From: Nibribacter ruber
Lineage (GTDB): Bacteria; Bacteroidota; Bacteroidia; Cytophagales; Hymenobacteraceae
Direction of reading: 5' to 3'
DNA length: 64,000 nucleotides
Assembly: GCF_009913235.1 (NCBI RefSeq)
Contig: NZ_CP047897.1
Span: forward strand, 1,302,001-1,366,000
Position numbers and translations under genes: made by a program. A model generated the notes under the pieces. That model saw only the letters and a program-made list of their open reading frames with translations. It was not told where the DNA came from and searched no databases. This document shows positions 50,223 through 58,386 of the stretch, piece after piece (position 1 is the first letter of the stretch; each line of letters opens with the position of its first letter).

Positions 50223-50816
50223 CTATTTTCTACCCTGCAAAGCCTGTTGCACTTCGGGTCCCAGCGGTGAAATGGCCGGCCCGAAGTAATGTGTCAGGAC
50301 GCCGTTTTCATCCAGCAGGTACTTGCTGAAGTTCCAGTCGGGTTGGTGTTGGTTCCAGCCGTTCTGGCCGGGGTCTGAGAGCCATTGGTACACGGGGTGC
50401 TGGCCTGGGTTTTTCACCACTACGCTCTTCTTGGAAAGTGGGAACGTGACGCCGTAGTTTACCTGGCAGAACTGCGAAATGGTTTGGTCATCGTCTTTCT
50501 CCTGCTCCTTGAAATCATTGGCCGGAAACCCGATGATCACCAGATCGTCCTTCTTTTCTTCCTGCAACTTCTGCAGTTCTTCATACTGCCCGGTGTAGCC
50601 GCAGTTGGAGGCCGTGTTCACCAGCAGCACCTTCTTGCCTTTGAGGGCACTGAAATCCATTGGCTGGCCGTTGTTGAGCACCGTGCCTAAGCTGTAGAAG
50701 GGCTGCACGGGCGCCGCATTCTTCTCATTCTGCAACACCGTTCCGTTCTTGGTGCTCTTGCTCAGTTTCATGATGAGCGGGTACAGCAACTTCATTATTT
50801 TCTTTCGCATACTCAT
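50223..50816 (-). CDS. glutathione peroxidase family protein
   Basis: 197 residues; the catalytic domain follows a basic N-terminal extension of ~38 residues that may act as a membrane anchor or an uncleaved signal. The peroxidatic cysteine is in LVNTASNCGYTGQY, and the tryptophan motif is PDWNFSKYL. The place of the catalytic glutamine reads GFPANDF, with Asp where Gln is usual (a substitution I recall from other Bacteroidota). These enzymes normally use thioredoxin rather than glutathione. A MarR-type regulator lies 150 bp upstream in the same direction. Confidence 0.85.
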   Translation of the reverse strand: MSMRKKIMKLLYPLIMKLSKSTKNGTVLQNEKNAAPVQPFYSLGTVLNNGQPMDFSALKGKKVLLVNTASNCGYTGQYEELQKLQEEKKDDLVIIGFPANDFKEQEKDDDQTISQFCQVNYGVTFPLSKKSVVVKNPGQHPVYQWLSDPGQNGWNQHQPDWNFSKYLLDENGVLTHYFGPAISPLGPEVQQALQGRK

Positions 50817-50857
50817 AAGGGGTATAACCTAAAAAAGACCAAAGAGTTTAAGCAAGT

Positions 50858-50895
50858 CGTTTTTGGCTTGTTTTCTGGAAAAGAGGCTAAAAACG
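50858..50895. repeat. 38-bp palindrome, copy 14
   Basis: CGTTTTTGGCTTGTTTTC / GAAAAGAGGCTAAAAACG; between the MarR gene and the peroxidase gene. Confidence 0.85.
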
Positions 50896-50966
50896 ACCTC
50901 GGTCCAGGTAAGATAAAACAGTGGTATTTCCAGCAGCTAATTCAGCTTTTAACAGACAAGAGGCTT

Positions 50967-51419
50967 TTAAGCAATCTGTTGTTTTACGTTCTCCTGTATG
51001 TTCTTGAACACGTCCAGGCTGGATTGCAGTTCTTCTGATGTACCGCTCAGGGCCACCATCTGGTACATCTCTTCCAACCACGGCTGAATCATGGCAGAAA
51101 GGTCTTTGCCGGCGGGCGTTAGGGTGATGAGCTTGTTTCGGCGGTCCTGGCTGTCCTCGGTGCGCTGCACCAGGTTGCGGCCCACCAGGTTGTCAATGAG
51201 GTACGTGAGGCTGGCTTTGTCTTTAATGATGGCGTCTGCAATCTCCTGCTGGTTCCCACTTTCCTTTTCCCACAGAAACCTGAGCACCTGCAGCATCTCA
51301 AACGTGATATTGATGTTGTGGGCTTTGAATTTCTGCCGCATAAATCCTTTCAAGGTCTGCGTCACTATAGACATCTGCCTCAGGAATTTAATGGCGTTCT
51401 CACGGTCAGAAGGCTGCAT
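50967..51419 (-). CDS. MarR-family transcriptional regulator
   Basis: 150 residues. The winged helix is seen as FEMLQVLRFLWEKESGNQQEIADAIIKDKASLTYLIDNLVGRNLVQRTEDSQDRRNKLITLTPAGKDL, with the D-x-R-x-x wing typical of MarR. No cysteine is present, so it is not an OhrR-type thiol sensor. It precedes the glutathione peroxidase gene, which it may control. Confidence 0.88.
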   Translation of the reverse strand: MQPSDRENAIKFLRQMSIVTQTLKGFMRQKFKAHNINITFEMLQVLRFLWEKESGNQQEIADAIIKDKASLTYLIDNLVGRNLVQRTEDSQDRRNKLITLTPAGKDLSAMIQPWLEEMYQMVALSGTSEELQSSLDVFKNIQENVKQQIA

Positions 51420-51639
51420 AGCGGTAGTAGAGTTTGAAAGAAAACGCAGGCAAAAGGCACAACAATCACCCTTTGCGAGATATTACTATTTACAGGCAAA
51501 AATATACAATAACGCCAACAATGCGCCAGTTTTAAACAGCCAATTTGCTCTAGCCTCTCTGCGGCGGAAACAAGGAACAATAAATGACCGTTTGGCAAAC
51601 CCGCCTCATAGCCACAACACGCGCGTTACTTTCATGTTT

Positions 51640-51677
51640 CGTTTTATGCGCAATTCCTGGACAACAGGCTAAAAACG
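51640..51677. repeat. 38-bp palindrome, copy 15 (diverged)
   Basis: CGTTTTATGCGCAATTCC / GACAACAGGCTAAAAACG; the right arm is close to consensus, the left has decayed. Between the MarR gene and the small basic protein. Confidence 0.6.
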
Positions 51678-51784
51678 ATGTCTCCCCATTGCTGGCATCC
51701 AATAGATGAATATGCCGGTCTATATAGGAAACTCTCCTTTTACGGCCTCGTTTTAAAACAGATAGACCACTAAACTGAACGCAT

Positions 51785-52057
51785 ATGAAAAAGCTCACAA
51801 GCATAGGGTTAGCAATTGGATTTGCCTTGAGCATGGGGGCCGCTCCCCTGGCCGCGCAAGACACCACTCATGTAAAGAAAACCAATAAAGAGCGTGCCAA
51901 GACCGGAACGCACCAGGTAGGCCATGGCACCAAAGAGGTAGGCAAAGGCACTAAAAACGTGGTGGTGGCCGGCGCCAAAGCCACCGGCAAGGGTGCCAAG
52001 AAAGCCGGTAAAGCCGTAAAGAAGACCGTTAAAAAAGGCGTTGACAAAGTAGATTAA
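51785..52057 (+). CDS. small exported lysine/glycine-rich protein
   Basis: 90 residues. The signal peptide is clear (KKLTSIGLAIGFALSMGAAPLAAQ). The mature part is a run of short units such as GTKEVGKGTKN, GAKATGKGAKK and AGKAVKKTVKKGV, very basic and similar in composition to histone H1 tails. No family recognised. It could bind anionic surfaces, DNA or lipid A, or be a structural envelope peptide. It is a single gene closed by a strong terminator. Confidence 0.65.
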   Translation: MKKLTSIGLAIGFALSMGAAPLAAQDTTHVKKTNKERAKTGTHQVGHGTKEVGKGTKNVVVAGAKATGKGAKKAGKAVKKTVKKGVDKVD

Positions 52058-52064
52058 ATTTTCC

Positions 52065-52121
52065 CCTTTAAAAGGAGAGGGCGCCCGCAGAATAGATGCG
52101 GGCGCCCTCTCCTTTTAAAGG
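52065..52121. terminator. bidirectional terminator, 25-bp perfect inverted repeat
   Basis: Arms 52065-52089 and 52097-52121 with loop GAATAGA. It lies between the small basic protein and the convergent CDF gene, 8 bp and 15 bp from their stops. Confidence 0.88.
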
Positions 52122-52135
52122 CAAGCAACCGTGCT

Positions 52136-53098
52136 TTATTTTTCGCCGGTGGTCTCCGGAATCTCCCGTACCGGCATTATCACAAACTCTTCAATGCGCC
52201 AGGACAGGTCTTCTACCTCCTCCCCTAACTGGTTTAAGTTCTCTACCAGGTCCTCATCTGAGGTAGGCACCACGTAGGCTTCCCCCAAATACACGTGACC
52301 TTCTTCGCGCATTCTAAAGACATGTTCTTTTACCCAATCTTGTTTCTTAAGTAATGCGTCAATCTTATCCAGCAGGGGATCTTTTTTCTGCTCTTCCACG
52401 GTTTTGGGTTGCTCGTCCATCAAGTCAAAAACGGCCTGCTTGAGGTTGGTGAACCCGTCTTTGATAATGTCCAGGGAGATGATGAGGGCCGCTACGGCAT
52501 CTGCCCACCAAAAGCCTAAGCCAATGCCTGCAATGCCCAGAATGGCGGCCAGGCCGGTCATCCAGTCGGCTTTGTTCATTTCGGCGTCAGTGAACAGGTT
52601 CTTTTCATGCAGCTGTTTGGCCAGCGGCAGTTTCATGTGACCCAGAATGACGGGCGGCACGGAGCCATACACCAGGGCCGCCATCATCACGTAGCCCAGC
52701 CAGATCTCATGACCGAAGATAACGGCTATGCCGATGGTGGGGTGCTCCTGTTTGATCAAGGTCATGGAGGAGTCGATGATTAAGAAGGCTCCCACCGCAA
52801 ACAGGGCCAGGGAACTGCACAGGTAGGCAATGCTCACCACCCGGTGGTACCCGTACGGAAAATCCTTGTTGGGCTTCTTATGAAACACCCGGGAGGCGAT
52901 CAAAAACGAAATGGAGGGCGTGAGGCTGAGCGCGTCTTCAAACCAGGCGGTTTTCATGGCCTGTGAGTTGCCCATGGTAAAGAACATAAGGGCCGCCGCC
53001 GAGATGAGGTAGAAGATGGTGATCCACTCCAGGCGTTTAGCTTTCTCAAAGGCGGGCTTCAACTCCTCCGGATATTCAAAGCTATTGAGGGGTTGCAT
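52136..53098 (-). CDS. cation diffusion facilitator family transporter
   Basis: 320 residues with six hydrophobic segments. FEDALSLTPSISFLIASRVFHKKPNKDFPYGYHRVVSIAYL is the typical second-segment region with its Y-G-Y-H-R motif; ADWMTGLAAILGIAGIGLGFWWADAVAALIISLDIIKDG carries the fifth-segment aspartates. A soluble C-terminal domain (~225-320) follows. CDF proteins export divalent metals such as Zn, Fe or Mn by proton exchange. The start overlaps the stop of a solute-binding-like gene by 17 bp, an unusual partner. Confidence 0.85.
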   Translation of the reverse strand: MQPLNSFEYPEELKPAFEKAKRLEWITIFYLISAAALMFFTMGNSQAMKTAWFEDALSLTPSISFLIASRVFHKKPNKDFPYGYHRVVSIAYLCSSLALFAVGAFLIIDSSMTLIKQEHPTIGIAVIFGHEIWLGYVMMAALVYGSVPPVILGHMKLPLAKQLHEKNLFTDAEMNKADWMTGLAAILGIAGIGLGFWWADAVAALIISLDIIKDGFTNLKQAVFDLMDEQPKTVEEQKKDPLLDKIDALLKKQDWVKEHVFRMREEGHVYLGEAYVVPTSDEDLVENLNQLGEEVEDLSWRIEEFVIMPVREIPETTGEK

Positions 53099-53573
53099 GG
53101 CCGTAGCGGGTTTTAAGTGAGTCTTCTTTTTGGTGCAGGTATTTCTCTAGTTTGGTGACAAAGGCGTTTTCACCCATCACCACCCCAAATACATGCTTTT
53201 TCTTGCCCTGTTCCAGGTAAGGACGGGTAAAGGAGATTTTACTTTTCCAGGGAGAGTCATCTGTGAGGCCGGCCAGTACCAAATGCAACTTCTTTTCCTC
53301 CAGTTCCTCCAGGAGGTTCTGCTCGGTGTCTCGTTTCCAGGTGATCTGGGCTTGTATGGTCTTGGCGAAGCCTCTTACCAGGTCTGCCTCCACCCCGCCA
53401 GGATGGCCGTTGGGGCCCAGCGTGACCCAGGGCGGGTTTTCTGAGTAACCCACCACCAGCGTGCCTCCCGTTACCTGGGCCAGGGTGTCATTGGGGTCTT
53501 TGGGATAATTCTCACAACCGGCCAGCAGCCAGCAGAGACAGAGGAGAAGGGGTATTTTCCAGACTTTTTGCAT
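53082..53573 (-). CDS. half-size family-3 solute-binding lipoprotein
   Basis: 163 residues from the ATG at 53573, giving a lipobox LLAGC. The domain begins GTLVVGYSENPPWVTLGPNGHPGGVEADLVRGFAK and has AGLTDDSPWKSKISFTRPYLEQGK, the first lobe of amino-acid-type binding proteins. The second lobe is essentially missing, compared with ~240 residues in full members. It overlaps the CDF transporter gene. No ABC permease or ATPase is present. It may be a degenerate receptor, or an accessory to the CDF pump. Confidence 0.7.
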   Translation of the reverse strand: MQKVWKIPLLLCLCWLLAGCENYPKDPNDTLAQVTGGTLVVGYSENPPWVTLGPNGHPGGVEADLVRGFAKTIQAQITWKRDTEQNLLEELEEKKLHLVLAGLTDDSPWKSKISFTRPYLEQGKKKHVFGVVMGENAFVTKLEKYLHQKEDSLKTRYGHATPQ

Positions 53574-53715
53574 CACGTACACAGGTTAAGAGTGGGCCTT
53601 CCCTCAGAAATTTCTTTCCAGTGCAGCCTATCCTGCTAAACAATTTCTGAAGAACGCTGTTAGTACGCAGCATTTTGCCCAATGTTATTTTACCGCCAGT
53701 TGGGCTCATAAGCAA

Positions 53716-53765
53716 ACCCGCCGTTTTTAGCCTGATTTCTGGAAAACAGGCTAAAAACGGCGGGT
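53716..53765. repeat. 38-bp palindrome, copy 16, with extended flanks
   Basis: Core 53722-53759, arms CGTTTTTAGCCTGATTTC / GGAAAACAGGCTAAAAACG. Flanks ACCCGC and GCGGGT continue the pairing to 50 bp. Between the solute-binding gene and the copper ATPase. Confidence 0.9.
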
Positions 53766-53788
53766 CAAGCAAGAGGGCTTTCTATGGG

Positions 53789-56191
53789 TTACAGACCGGC
53801 TCTTCTGGCGGCTACCTTCACAGACAGTACGGCAAAAGAAATCACGCTCAAGGTGCTCACCGGCATGAGAATGGCAGACACGATAGGCGAAAACTCACCC
53901 ATCACGGCCAGCGTCAAGCCAATGATGTTGTAGACAAAGGACACCCCGAAGGCGGCCAGAATCAGGCGGCGGCTGGTTTTGGAGAACTTCAGGAAATGCC
54001 CCAGCCGGGCCAGATGGTTGGCCTCCAGAATACCGTCACAAGATGGCGAGAAACCGTTTACCTGGTCAGTTAAGGCTAAGCCCACGTCACTCTGGCGCAG
54101 CGCCCCGGCATCATTCAGACCGTCACCCACCATAATAGGCGACTGGCCTTTCTGCTTCAGTTCCTGGATGTACTCCAGCTTTTGCATGGGGCTTTGGTTG
54201 AAGCGCATGTCGGCGTCCGGCCCGAAGATGGCTTGCAACCTTTCCCGCTCGCTGTCATTGTCACCGGAAAGGACGGCCAGTTTTCTGGTCTTGCCCAGTT
54301 CCTGGATTAATTGCGGCAAGCCGTTGCGGTACACGTTCTCAAACACATAATAGCCGCGTGCTTTCTTGTTGAAGGCCACATACACTTTGGTTTGCTTGGC
54401 AGAGGCATCCTGGGTGTCTACGGGGGCGCCCACCCACGCGGCAGAACCTATTTCCACCAGGTTGTCGGCCACGCGGCCAGAAAGCCCGGCCCCGGTTTTT
54501 TCCAGGAAGTCCAGAACCGGCAGCGGCTTGGCGTCTACGTGTTGGTAGAGGCGCTGGCTGAGCGGGTGTGTAGAGTGCTTGAGCAGGGATTTGATCTGCC
54601 GGGTTTCTTCTTGAGAAAGCGCATCGCCGTGATAAGTGATCTGCGAAGCGCTGGGCTCTGTAAGCGTGCCGGTTTTGTCAAACACAATGGTGTCTGCCTT
54701 GGCCAGGGCCTCTACCACGGCGCTGTTTTTGAGGTAGAACTTATGCCTTCCAAAGATGCGCAGCGTTGCGCCCAGCGTGAACGGCGTGGCCAGAGACAGC
54801 GCGCACGGGCAGGCAATCACCAGCACAGAGGTGAACGCCTTCACGGCCATGTCTGTGTCTCTGGGCACCCAGTACCATAGCGCACCCGCCGCAATCAGCA
54901 ACGTTACAGATAGGAAGTACTTGCCCACCGCGTTGGCGTAATTCTCTACGGTCTGGGTTTCTTCTTTCTTGTAGTTGGCGTTGTTCCAGAGTTGGGTTAA
55001 ATAGCCCTGTGATACTTCCTTGATGACTTCCAGTTCCAGACCTTCGCCCAACTGCCGACCACCGGCATAAATGACTTCGCCAGCGTTTCTCACCACCGGC
55101 ACAGACTCACCGGTCACAAAGCTGTAGTCAATGTTGGCAGAACCGCGCAAGAGCACCGCGTCTGCCGGAATCAATTCTTGGTTGCGCACCAGAATGCGCT
55201 GGCCTTTCTGAAGTTCTTTGACAGAAATGGGCTTCTCTTTTCCTTCCTCCAACACCGTCACGGCAATAGGAAAGTAAGAAGTATAGTCGCGGTCAAAGGC
55301 CAGGGAGTCATAGGTGCGGCGCTGCACGTACTTGCCAATGAGCATGAAAAATACCAGGCCGGTGAAAGAGTCTAAAAAGCCGGGGCCGCGGTGCGTAAGA
55401 ATGTCATACAAACTCACGCAGAACAAAGACAACAACCCAATGGCGATGGGCAGGTCCAGGTTAATCATGCGCTGCTGCAAACCCTGCCAGGCACTGGTGA
55501 AAAAGCCGCGGGCGCTGTATAAAAACACCGGCAAGGCCAGGGCAATGTTGATCCACCCGAAGAACTGGCCATACTCCTTCTGCAGGCCGCCAAAATACTC
55601 CGGAAAGCTCAGCATCATCACGTTGCCAAAGCAGAAGCCCGCCAGGCCCAGCTTGTAGTAAATGGACTTGTCTTTCTTGGGGGCCGGGGCCTCCATGTCT
55701 GCCAACGTGATTTGCGGTTCATAGCCAATGTGGGCCATGAGTTCCACCACCTGCGCCAGCGTGGTCACGCCGTGCTCAAACGTGATGGCGGCCTCCTTGC
55801 GCAGGAAGTTCACGTGCACGTCCGTAACGCCCGTGTTCAGGCGGTTCAGGTTTTCCAGGAGCCAGATGCAGGAGCTGCAGTGCATCTGCGGAATATGGAA
55901 AGTGATTTTGCTGACGGTGCCGTTCTGGAAGTCCAACAACTGTTGCTGCACTTTGGCGTCATTCAAATACGCAAATCGCGCTGACAGAACCGGGTCTTTC
56001 ACCGAAATACCAGGGCGTTCGTCCAGGGTGTAATAAGTGCAGAGATTGTTTTCGGCTAAAAGGGTATAGACCACTTTGCATCCTTCGCAGCAGAAGTCCT
56101 TGTCTTCATGGACAATGGGGGCTCCCTGGCATTCATCGCCGCAATGGTAGCAGGTGTGGAGGGCGGTCTCTAGATGTGCGGTCTGGAGCAT
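53789..56191 (-). CDS. copper-translocating P-type ATPase, CcoI/FixI type
   Basis: 800 residues. The N-terminus has the CcoI-specific cysteine-rich segment CYHCGDEC...FCCEGCKVVY, followed by a heavy-metal domain with MHCSSCIWLLENL. The membrane part holds ACPCALSLATP; the phosphorylation motif is DKTGT with Asp505; MVGDGLNDAGAL closes the hinge. CcoI-type pumps export copper needed for assembly of cbb3 oxidase. The usual cbb3 genes are not directly visible here. A Crp/Fnr-like site with the same 22-bp spacing as in the sulfur island precedes the gene. Confidence 0.92.
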   Translation of the reverse strand: MLQTAHLETALHTCYHCGDECQGAPIVHEDKDFCCEGCKVVYTLLAENNLCTYYTLDERPGISVKDPVLSARFAYLNDAKVQQQLLDFQNGTVSKITFHIPQMHCSSCIWLLENLNRLNTGVTDVHVNFLRKEAAITFEHGVTTLAQVVELMAHIGYEPQITLADMEAPAPKKDKSIYYKLGLAGFCFGNVMMLSFPEYFGGLQKEYGQFFGWINIALALPVFLYSARGFFTSAWQGLQQRMINLDLPIAIGLLSLFCVSLYDILTHRGPGFLDSFTGLVFFMLIGKYVQRRTYDSLAFDRDYTSYFPIAVTVLEEGKEKPISVKELQKGQRILVRNQELIPADAVLLRGSANIDYSFVTGESVPVVRNAGEVIYAGGRQLGEGLELEVIKEVSQGYLTQLWNNANYKKEETQTVENYANAVGKYFLSVTLLIAAGALWYWVPRDTDMAVKAFTSVLVIACPCALSLATPFTLGATLRIFGRHKFYLKNSAVVEALAKADTIVFDKTGTLTEPSASQITYHGDALSQEETRQIKSLLKHSTHPLSQRLYQHVDAKPLPVLDFLEKTGAGLSGRVADNLVEIGSAAWVGAPVDTQDASAKQTKVYVAFNKKARGYYVFENVYRNGLPQLIQELGKTRKLAVLSGDNDSERERLQAIFGPDADMRFNQSPMQKLEYIQELKQKGQSPIMVGDGLNDAGALRQSDVGLALTDQVNGFSPSCDGILEANHLARLGHFLKFSKTSRRLILAAFGVSFVYNIIGLTLAVMGEFSPIVSAILMPVSTLSVISFAVLSVKVAARRAGL

Positions 56192-56216
56192 AAGTTTCCT
56201 CAGTTAATGTACACTA

Positions 56217-56224
56217 CAAAACTA
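56217..56224 (-). promoter_or_regulatory. -7 box of the copper ATPase gene
   Basis: The minus strand reads TAGTTTTG, matching TAnnTTTG, 25 bp before the ATG at 56191. Confidence 0.55.
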
Positions 56225-56246
56225 CCGGGTGCGGGCCGCTCCAGAC

Positions 56247-56260
56247 ATGATGAAAGTCAT
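56247..56260. promoter_or_regulatory. Crp/Fnr-type operator 5 (weak)
   Basis: On the minus strand ATGACTTTCATCAT: the inner TGA and TCA are kept, other positions differ from GTGACA-TGTCAC. It ends exactly 22 bp upstream of the -7 box at 56217-56224, the same spacing as the four sulfur-island sites. A second look-alike core, GACATTTGTC, is at 56305-56314. Confidence 0.5.
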
Positions 56261-56399
56261 CTTACCCTTTGACTTTGCTCATCTGCTTTGCCTGCCCCAG
56301 ACCAGACATTTGTCATGTTGAAAGAACACAGGAAGTTCTGTTTGCCGCGCCCGGTTGTTTCCATAAAAGCTTACCTGGGACGCATTTACAGAATGAGAG

Positions 56400-56437
56400 C
56401 GTTTTTGGCCACTTTTGGGGGAAATTGGCCAAAAACG
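56400..56437. repeat. 38-bp palindrome, copy 17
   Basis: CGTTTTTGGCCACTTTTG / GGAAATTGGCCAAAAACG; between the divergent copper ATPase and cupin genes, the only copy clearly between two promoters. Confidence 0.85.
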
Positions 56438-56610
56438 CCCGTCCTTCCGGTGGTTGCCCGTTGGGCGAATAAAAGAAAGCTGCTTCTCCGTTGACTAAGG
56501 CTTTTATGCTTCTTGCCAGCCGAGCTCTCAGGCATTTTTTACACTGAATGAGAACTGGTTCCAACTTCAGCAAATCCCTCCATCTAAGTACCCACCTTAC
56601 CACCAAAACT

Positions 56611-56940
56611 ATGGCACCCATGCATTTAGCAAATCAGTTGCAATTACCAGACTTAGCGGGCCAACTGGGCTATTCAACAGAGAAGTTCCAAAGCAAGATA
56701 CTCTCTGACCAAGGTTTCCAGAAGGTGATTTTGTTTGCCTTTGCGGCAGGTCAGGAATTGAAGACGCACACCACGCCCATTGATGCCATTCTGTTGGTGC
56801 TGGAGGGAGAATGTTCCTTCTCCTTCCCCGAAGAAGATATCACCAAAACCCTAACGGTGGGCCAAGTCATCCAGATTCCGGCCAAGGTGCCGCACGCTTT
56901 AAAAGCGCTCACAGACTTTAAAATGGTCTTGATTAAATAA
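56611..56940 (+). CDS. small cupin-domain protein
   Basis: 109 residues from the ATG at 56611; the frame is open to 56548 but upstream residues are not family-like. The cupin strands are VILFAFAAGQELKTHTTPIDAILLVLEGECSFSF and LTVGQVIQIPAKVPHALKALTDFKMVLIK. Histidines in THTT and PHAL could bind a metal. Such small cupins act as sensors or enzymes of unknown substrate. It stands alone between two palindrome copies. Confidence 0.8.
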   Translation: MAPMHLANQLQLPDLAGQLGYSTEKFQSKILSDQGFQKVILFAFAAGQELKTHTTPIDAILLVLEGECSFSFPEEDITKTLTVGQVIQIPAKVPHALKALTDFKMVLIK

Positions 56941-56967
56941 GTGATTGGGAGGTTTTCCAGCGGCAGC

Positions 56968-57005
56968 CGTTTTTTGCTTGTTTTCTGGAAAACAGGCCAA
57001 AAACG
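56968..57005. repeat. 38-bp palindrome, copy 18
   Basis: CGTTTTTTGCTTGTTTTC / GAAAACAGGCCAAAAACG; it ends 2 bp before the stop codon of the convergent response regulator gene. Confidence 0.85.
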
Positions 57006-57007
57006 AC

Positions 57008-57715
57008 TTACTCTGCCACTTCCAGCTTGTAGCCTCTGCCGTGTACCGTGGTGATTTTCAAGGTGGAGTCTGGTTGCAGGTATTTGCGCAGGCGCGAAAT
57101 GAACACGTCTAGGCTTCGGCCCACAAAATAGCCGTCGTCCTGCCAGAGGCGCTGCAAGATTTCCTCTCTTCTCAACAGTTGCTGCGGATGTTGCGCAAAC
57201 AATCTCAGCAGTTCGGCCTCGCGATCAGTGAGCAGGTGCGTCTCTCCTTTCACGTGCAAGAGCAGGTTCTTGAATTCCAGGGAGGAAGCGCCAAACGTAA
57301 GCAGTTCGTTGGCCGGTTGGGTTTTGTCGGCTGGGCTGGCTTCTGGCTGCTGGCTGGTCCTTCTCAAAATGGCCTTCACGCGGTAAACCAGTTCCTCCAA
57401 CCCGAAGGGCTTGGTCAGGTAATCATCACAACCCAGCTCAAACCCCTGCAGCCTGTCTTCTTTTAACGCTTTGGCGGTCAGAAACATGAAGGGCACCTCT
57501 TGCCGCTGCTGCCGTATTTGCCGCGCCAGGGTAAAACCATCCATCTTGGGCAGCATCACGTCCAGCACGCAGAGGTCAAACGTTTGTTTTTTGAAAGCCT
57601 CCCAGCCAGCCTCACCGTCTGCACACAGCGTAACGGCATACCCCGAACTTTCCAGGCTGTCCTGTAGCAAAAAGCCCAGATTGGGATCATCTTCTACCAG
57701 AAGGAGGTGCGGCAT
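57008..57715 (-). CDS. OmpR-family response regulator
   Basis: 235 residues. The receiver domain has the acidic pocket VEDDPN, phosphoacceptor Asp52 in VLDVMLPKMDG and Lys in FLTAKALKED...TKPF. A short Gln/Pro-rich linker leads to a winged-helix domain ending FISRLRKYLQPDSTLKITTVHGRGYKLEV. It is the third gene of a unit that begins with the histidine kinase at 59655, with a small membrane protein between. Confidence 0.9.
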   Translation of the reverse strand: MPHLLLVEDDPNLGFLLQDSLESSGYAVTLCADGEAGWEAFKKQTFDLCVLDVMLPKMDGFTLARQIRQQRQEVPFMFLTAKALKEDRLQGFELGCDDYLTKPFGLEELVYRVKAILRRTSQQPEASPADKTQPANELLTFGASSLEFKNLLLHVKGETHLLTDREAELLRLFAQHPQQLLRREEILQRLWQDDGYFVGRSLDVFISRLRKYLQPDSTLKITTVHGRGYKLEVAE

Positions 57716-57762
57716 GTTATTTTTTTAGACTCAAGTATCATGATGTAAGATAAAAGACTTTC

Positions 57763-57799
57763 CGTTTTTAGGCTATTTCCTGCAAAACAGGTTAAAACG
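57763..57799. repeat. 38-bp palindrome, copy 19 (37 nt)
   Basis: CGTTTTTAGGCTATTTCC / GCAAAACAGGTTAAAACG; one A is missing in the right end. It sits between the membrane protein and the response regulator within one operon. Confidence 0.75.
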
Positions 57800-58372
57800 C
57801 TATACAGGCACAAGCCTCACGTGTTTTCTATAGGTCCATATCTGGAACATAATTCCTGCCAATACGCCCAACAGTCCACCCAAATAACTGAATCCGTGCA
57901 CAAACCCGACAAGAATGTAACTGAAGCCTTCCGTAATTTTTACGTCTGCGGGGACAAAACCTGTATCTACAAAGCTGTAACTTTCCATGGAGGTTGAATC
58001 CAGGTAGTCTTCTAAAAAATAGGCTGGCACGCCAATGATGGGGGTGAAAAAAGCGATGGCCAAAGCAATTCCTAATGCCTTGAGGGTAACAGAGAGCATC
58101 AGCTTAGGAGATGGGAATAAGAAGAAGATTAGCCCGAGGATAATACCCGCCGCCAAGCCTAAATACCAGGTGGCCAGGAAACCAACAATGGCCACTCCTA
58201 CCCGAGGCGAGTTTGCTATAAAATACTCTAGACCAAATTGATAAAACTTCAACTTGGTGTAATACTCATTGGAAATGGTAAAGGTAATCTGGTCATGAAG
58301 AATGCCATAAACCCCTCCTATCAAAGTAGATAGAAAGATGATCAGGTAGAGCATTCTAAACTTTCTAGACAT
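57800..58372 (-). CDS. four-segment membrane protein in a two-component operon
   Basis: 190 residues with about four hydrophobic segments (LYLIIFLSTLIGGVYGIL, VGVAIVGFLATWYLGLAAGIILGLIFFL, LKALGIALAIAFFTPIIGVPAYF, GFVHGFSYLGGLLGVLAGIMF). No family recognised. It lies 15 bp downstream of the kinase stop and upstream of the response regulator, so it could be an accessory sensor for the kinase. That is inference from position. Confidence 0.6.
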   Translation of the reverse strand: MSRKFRMLYLIIFLSTLIGGVYGILHDQITFTISNEYYTKLKFYQFGLEYFIANSPRVGVAIVGFLATWYLGLAAGIILGLIFFLFPSPKLMLSVTLKALGIALAIAFFTPIIGVPAYFLEDYLDSTSMESYSFVDTGFVPADVKITEGFSYILVGFVHGFSYLGGLLGVLAGIMFQIWTYRKHVRLVPV

Positions 58373-58386
58373 ACTATCTCAAACAA

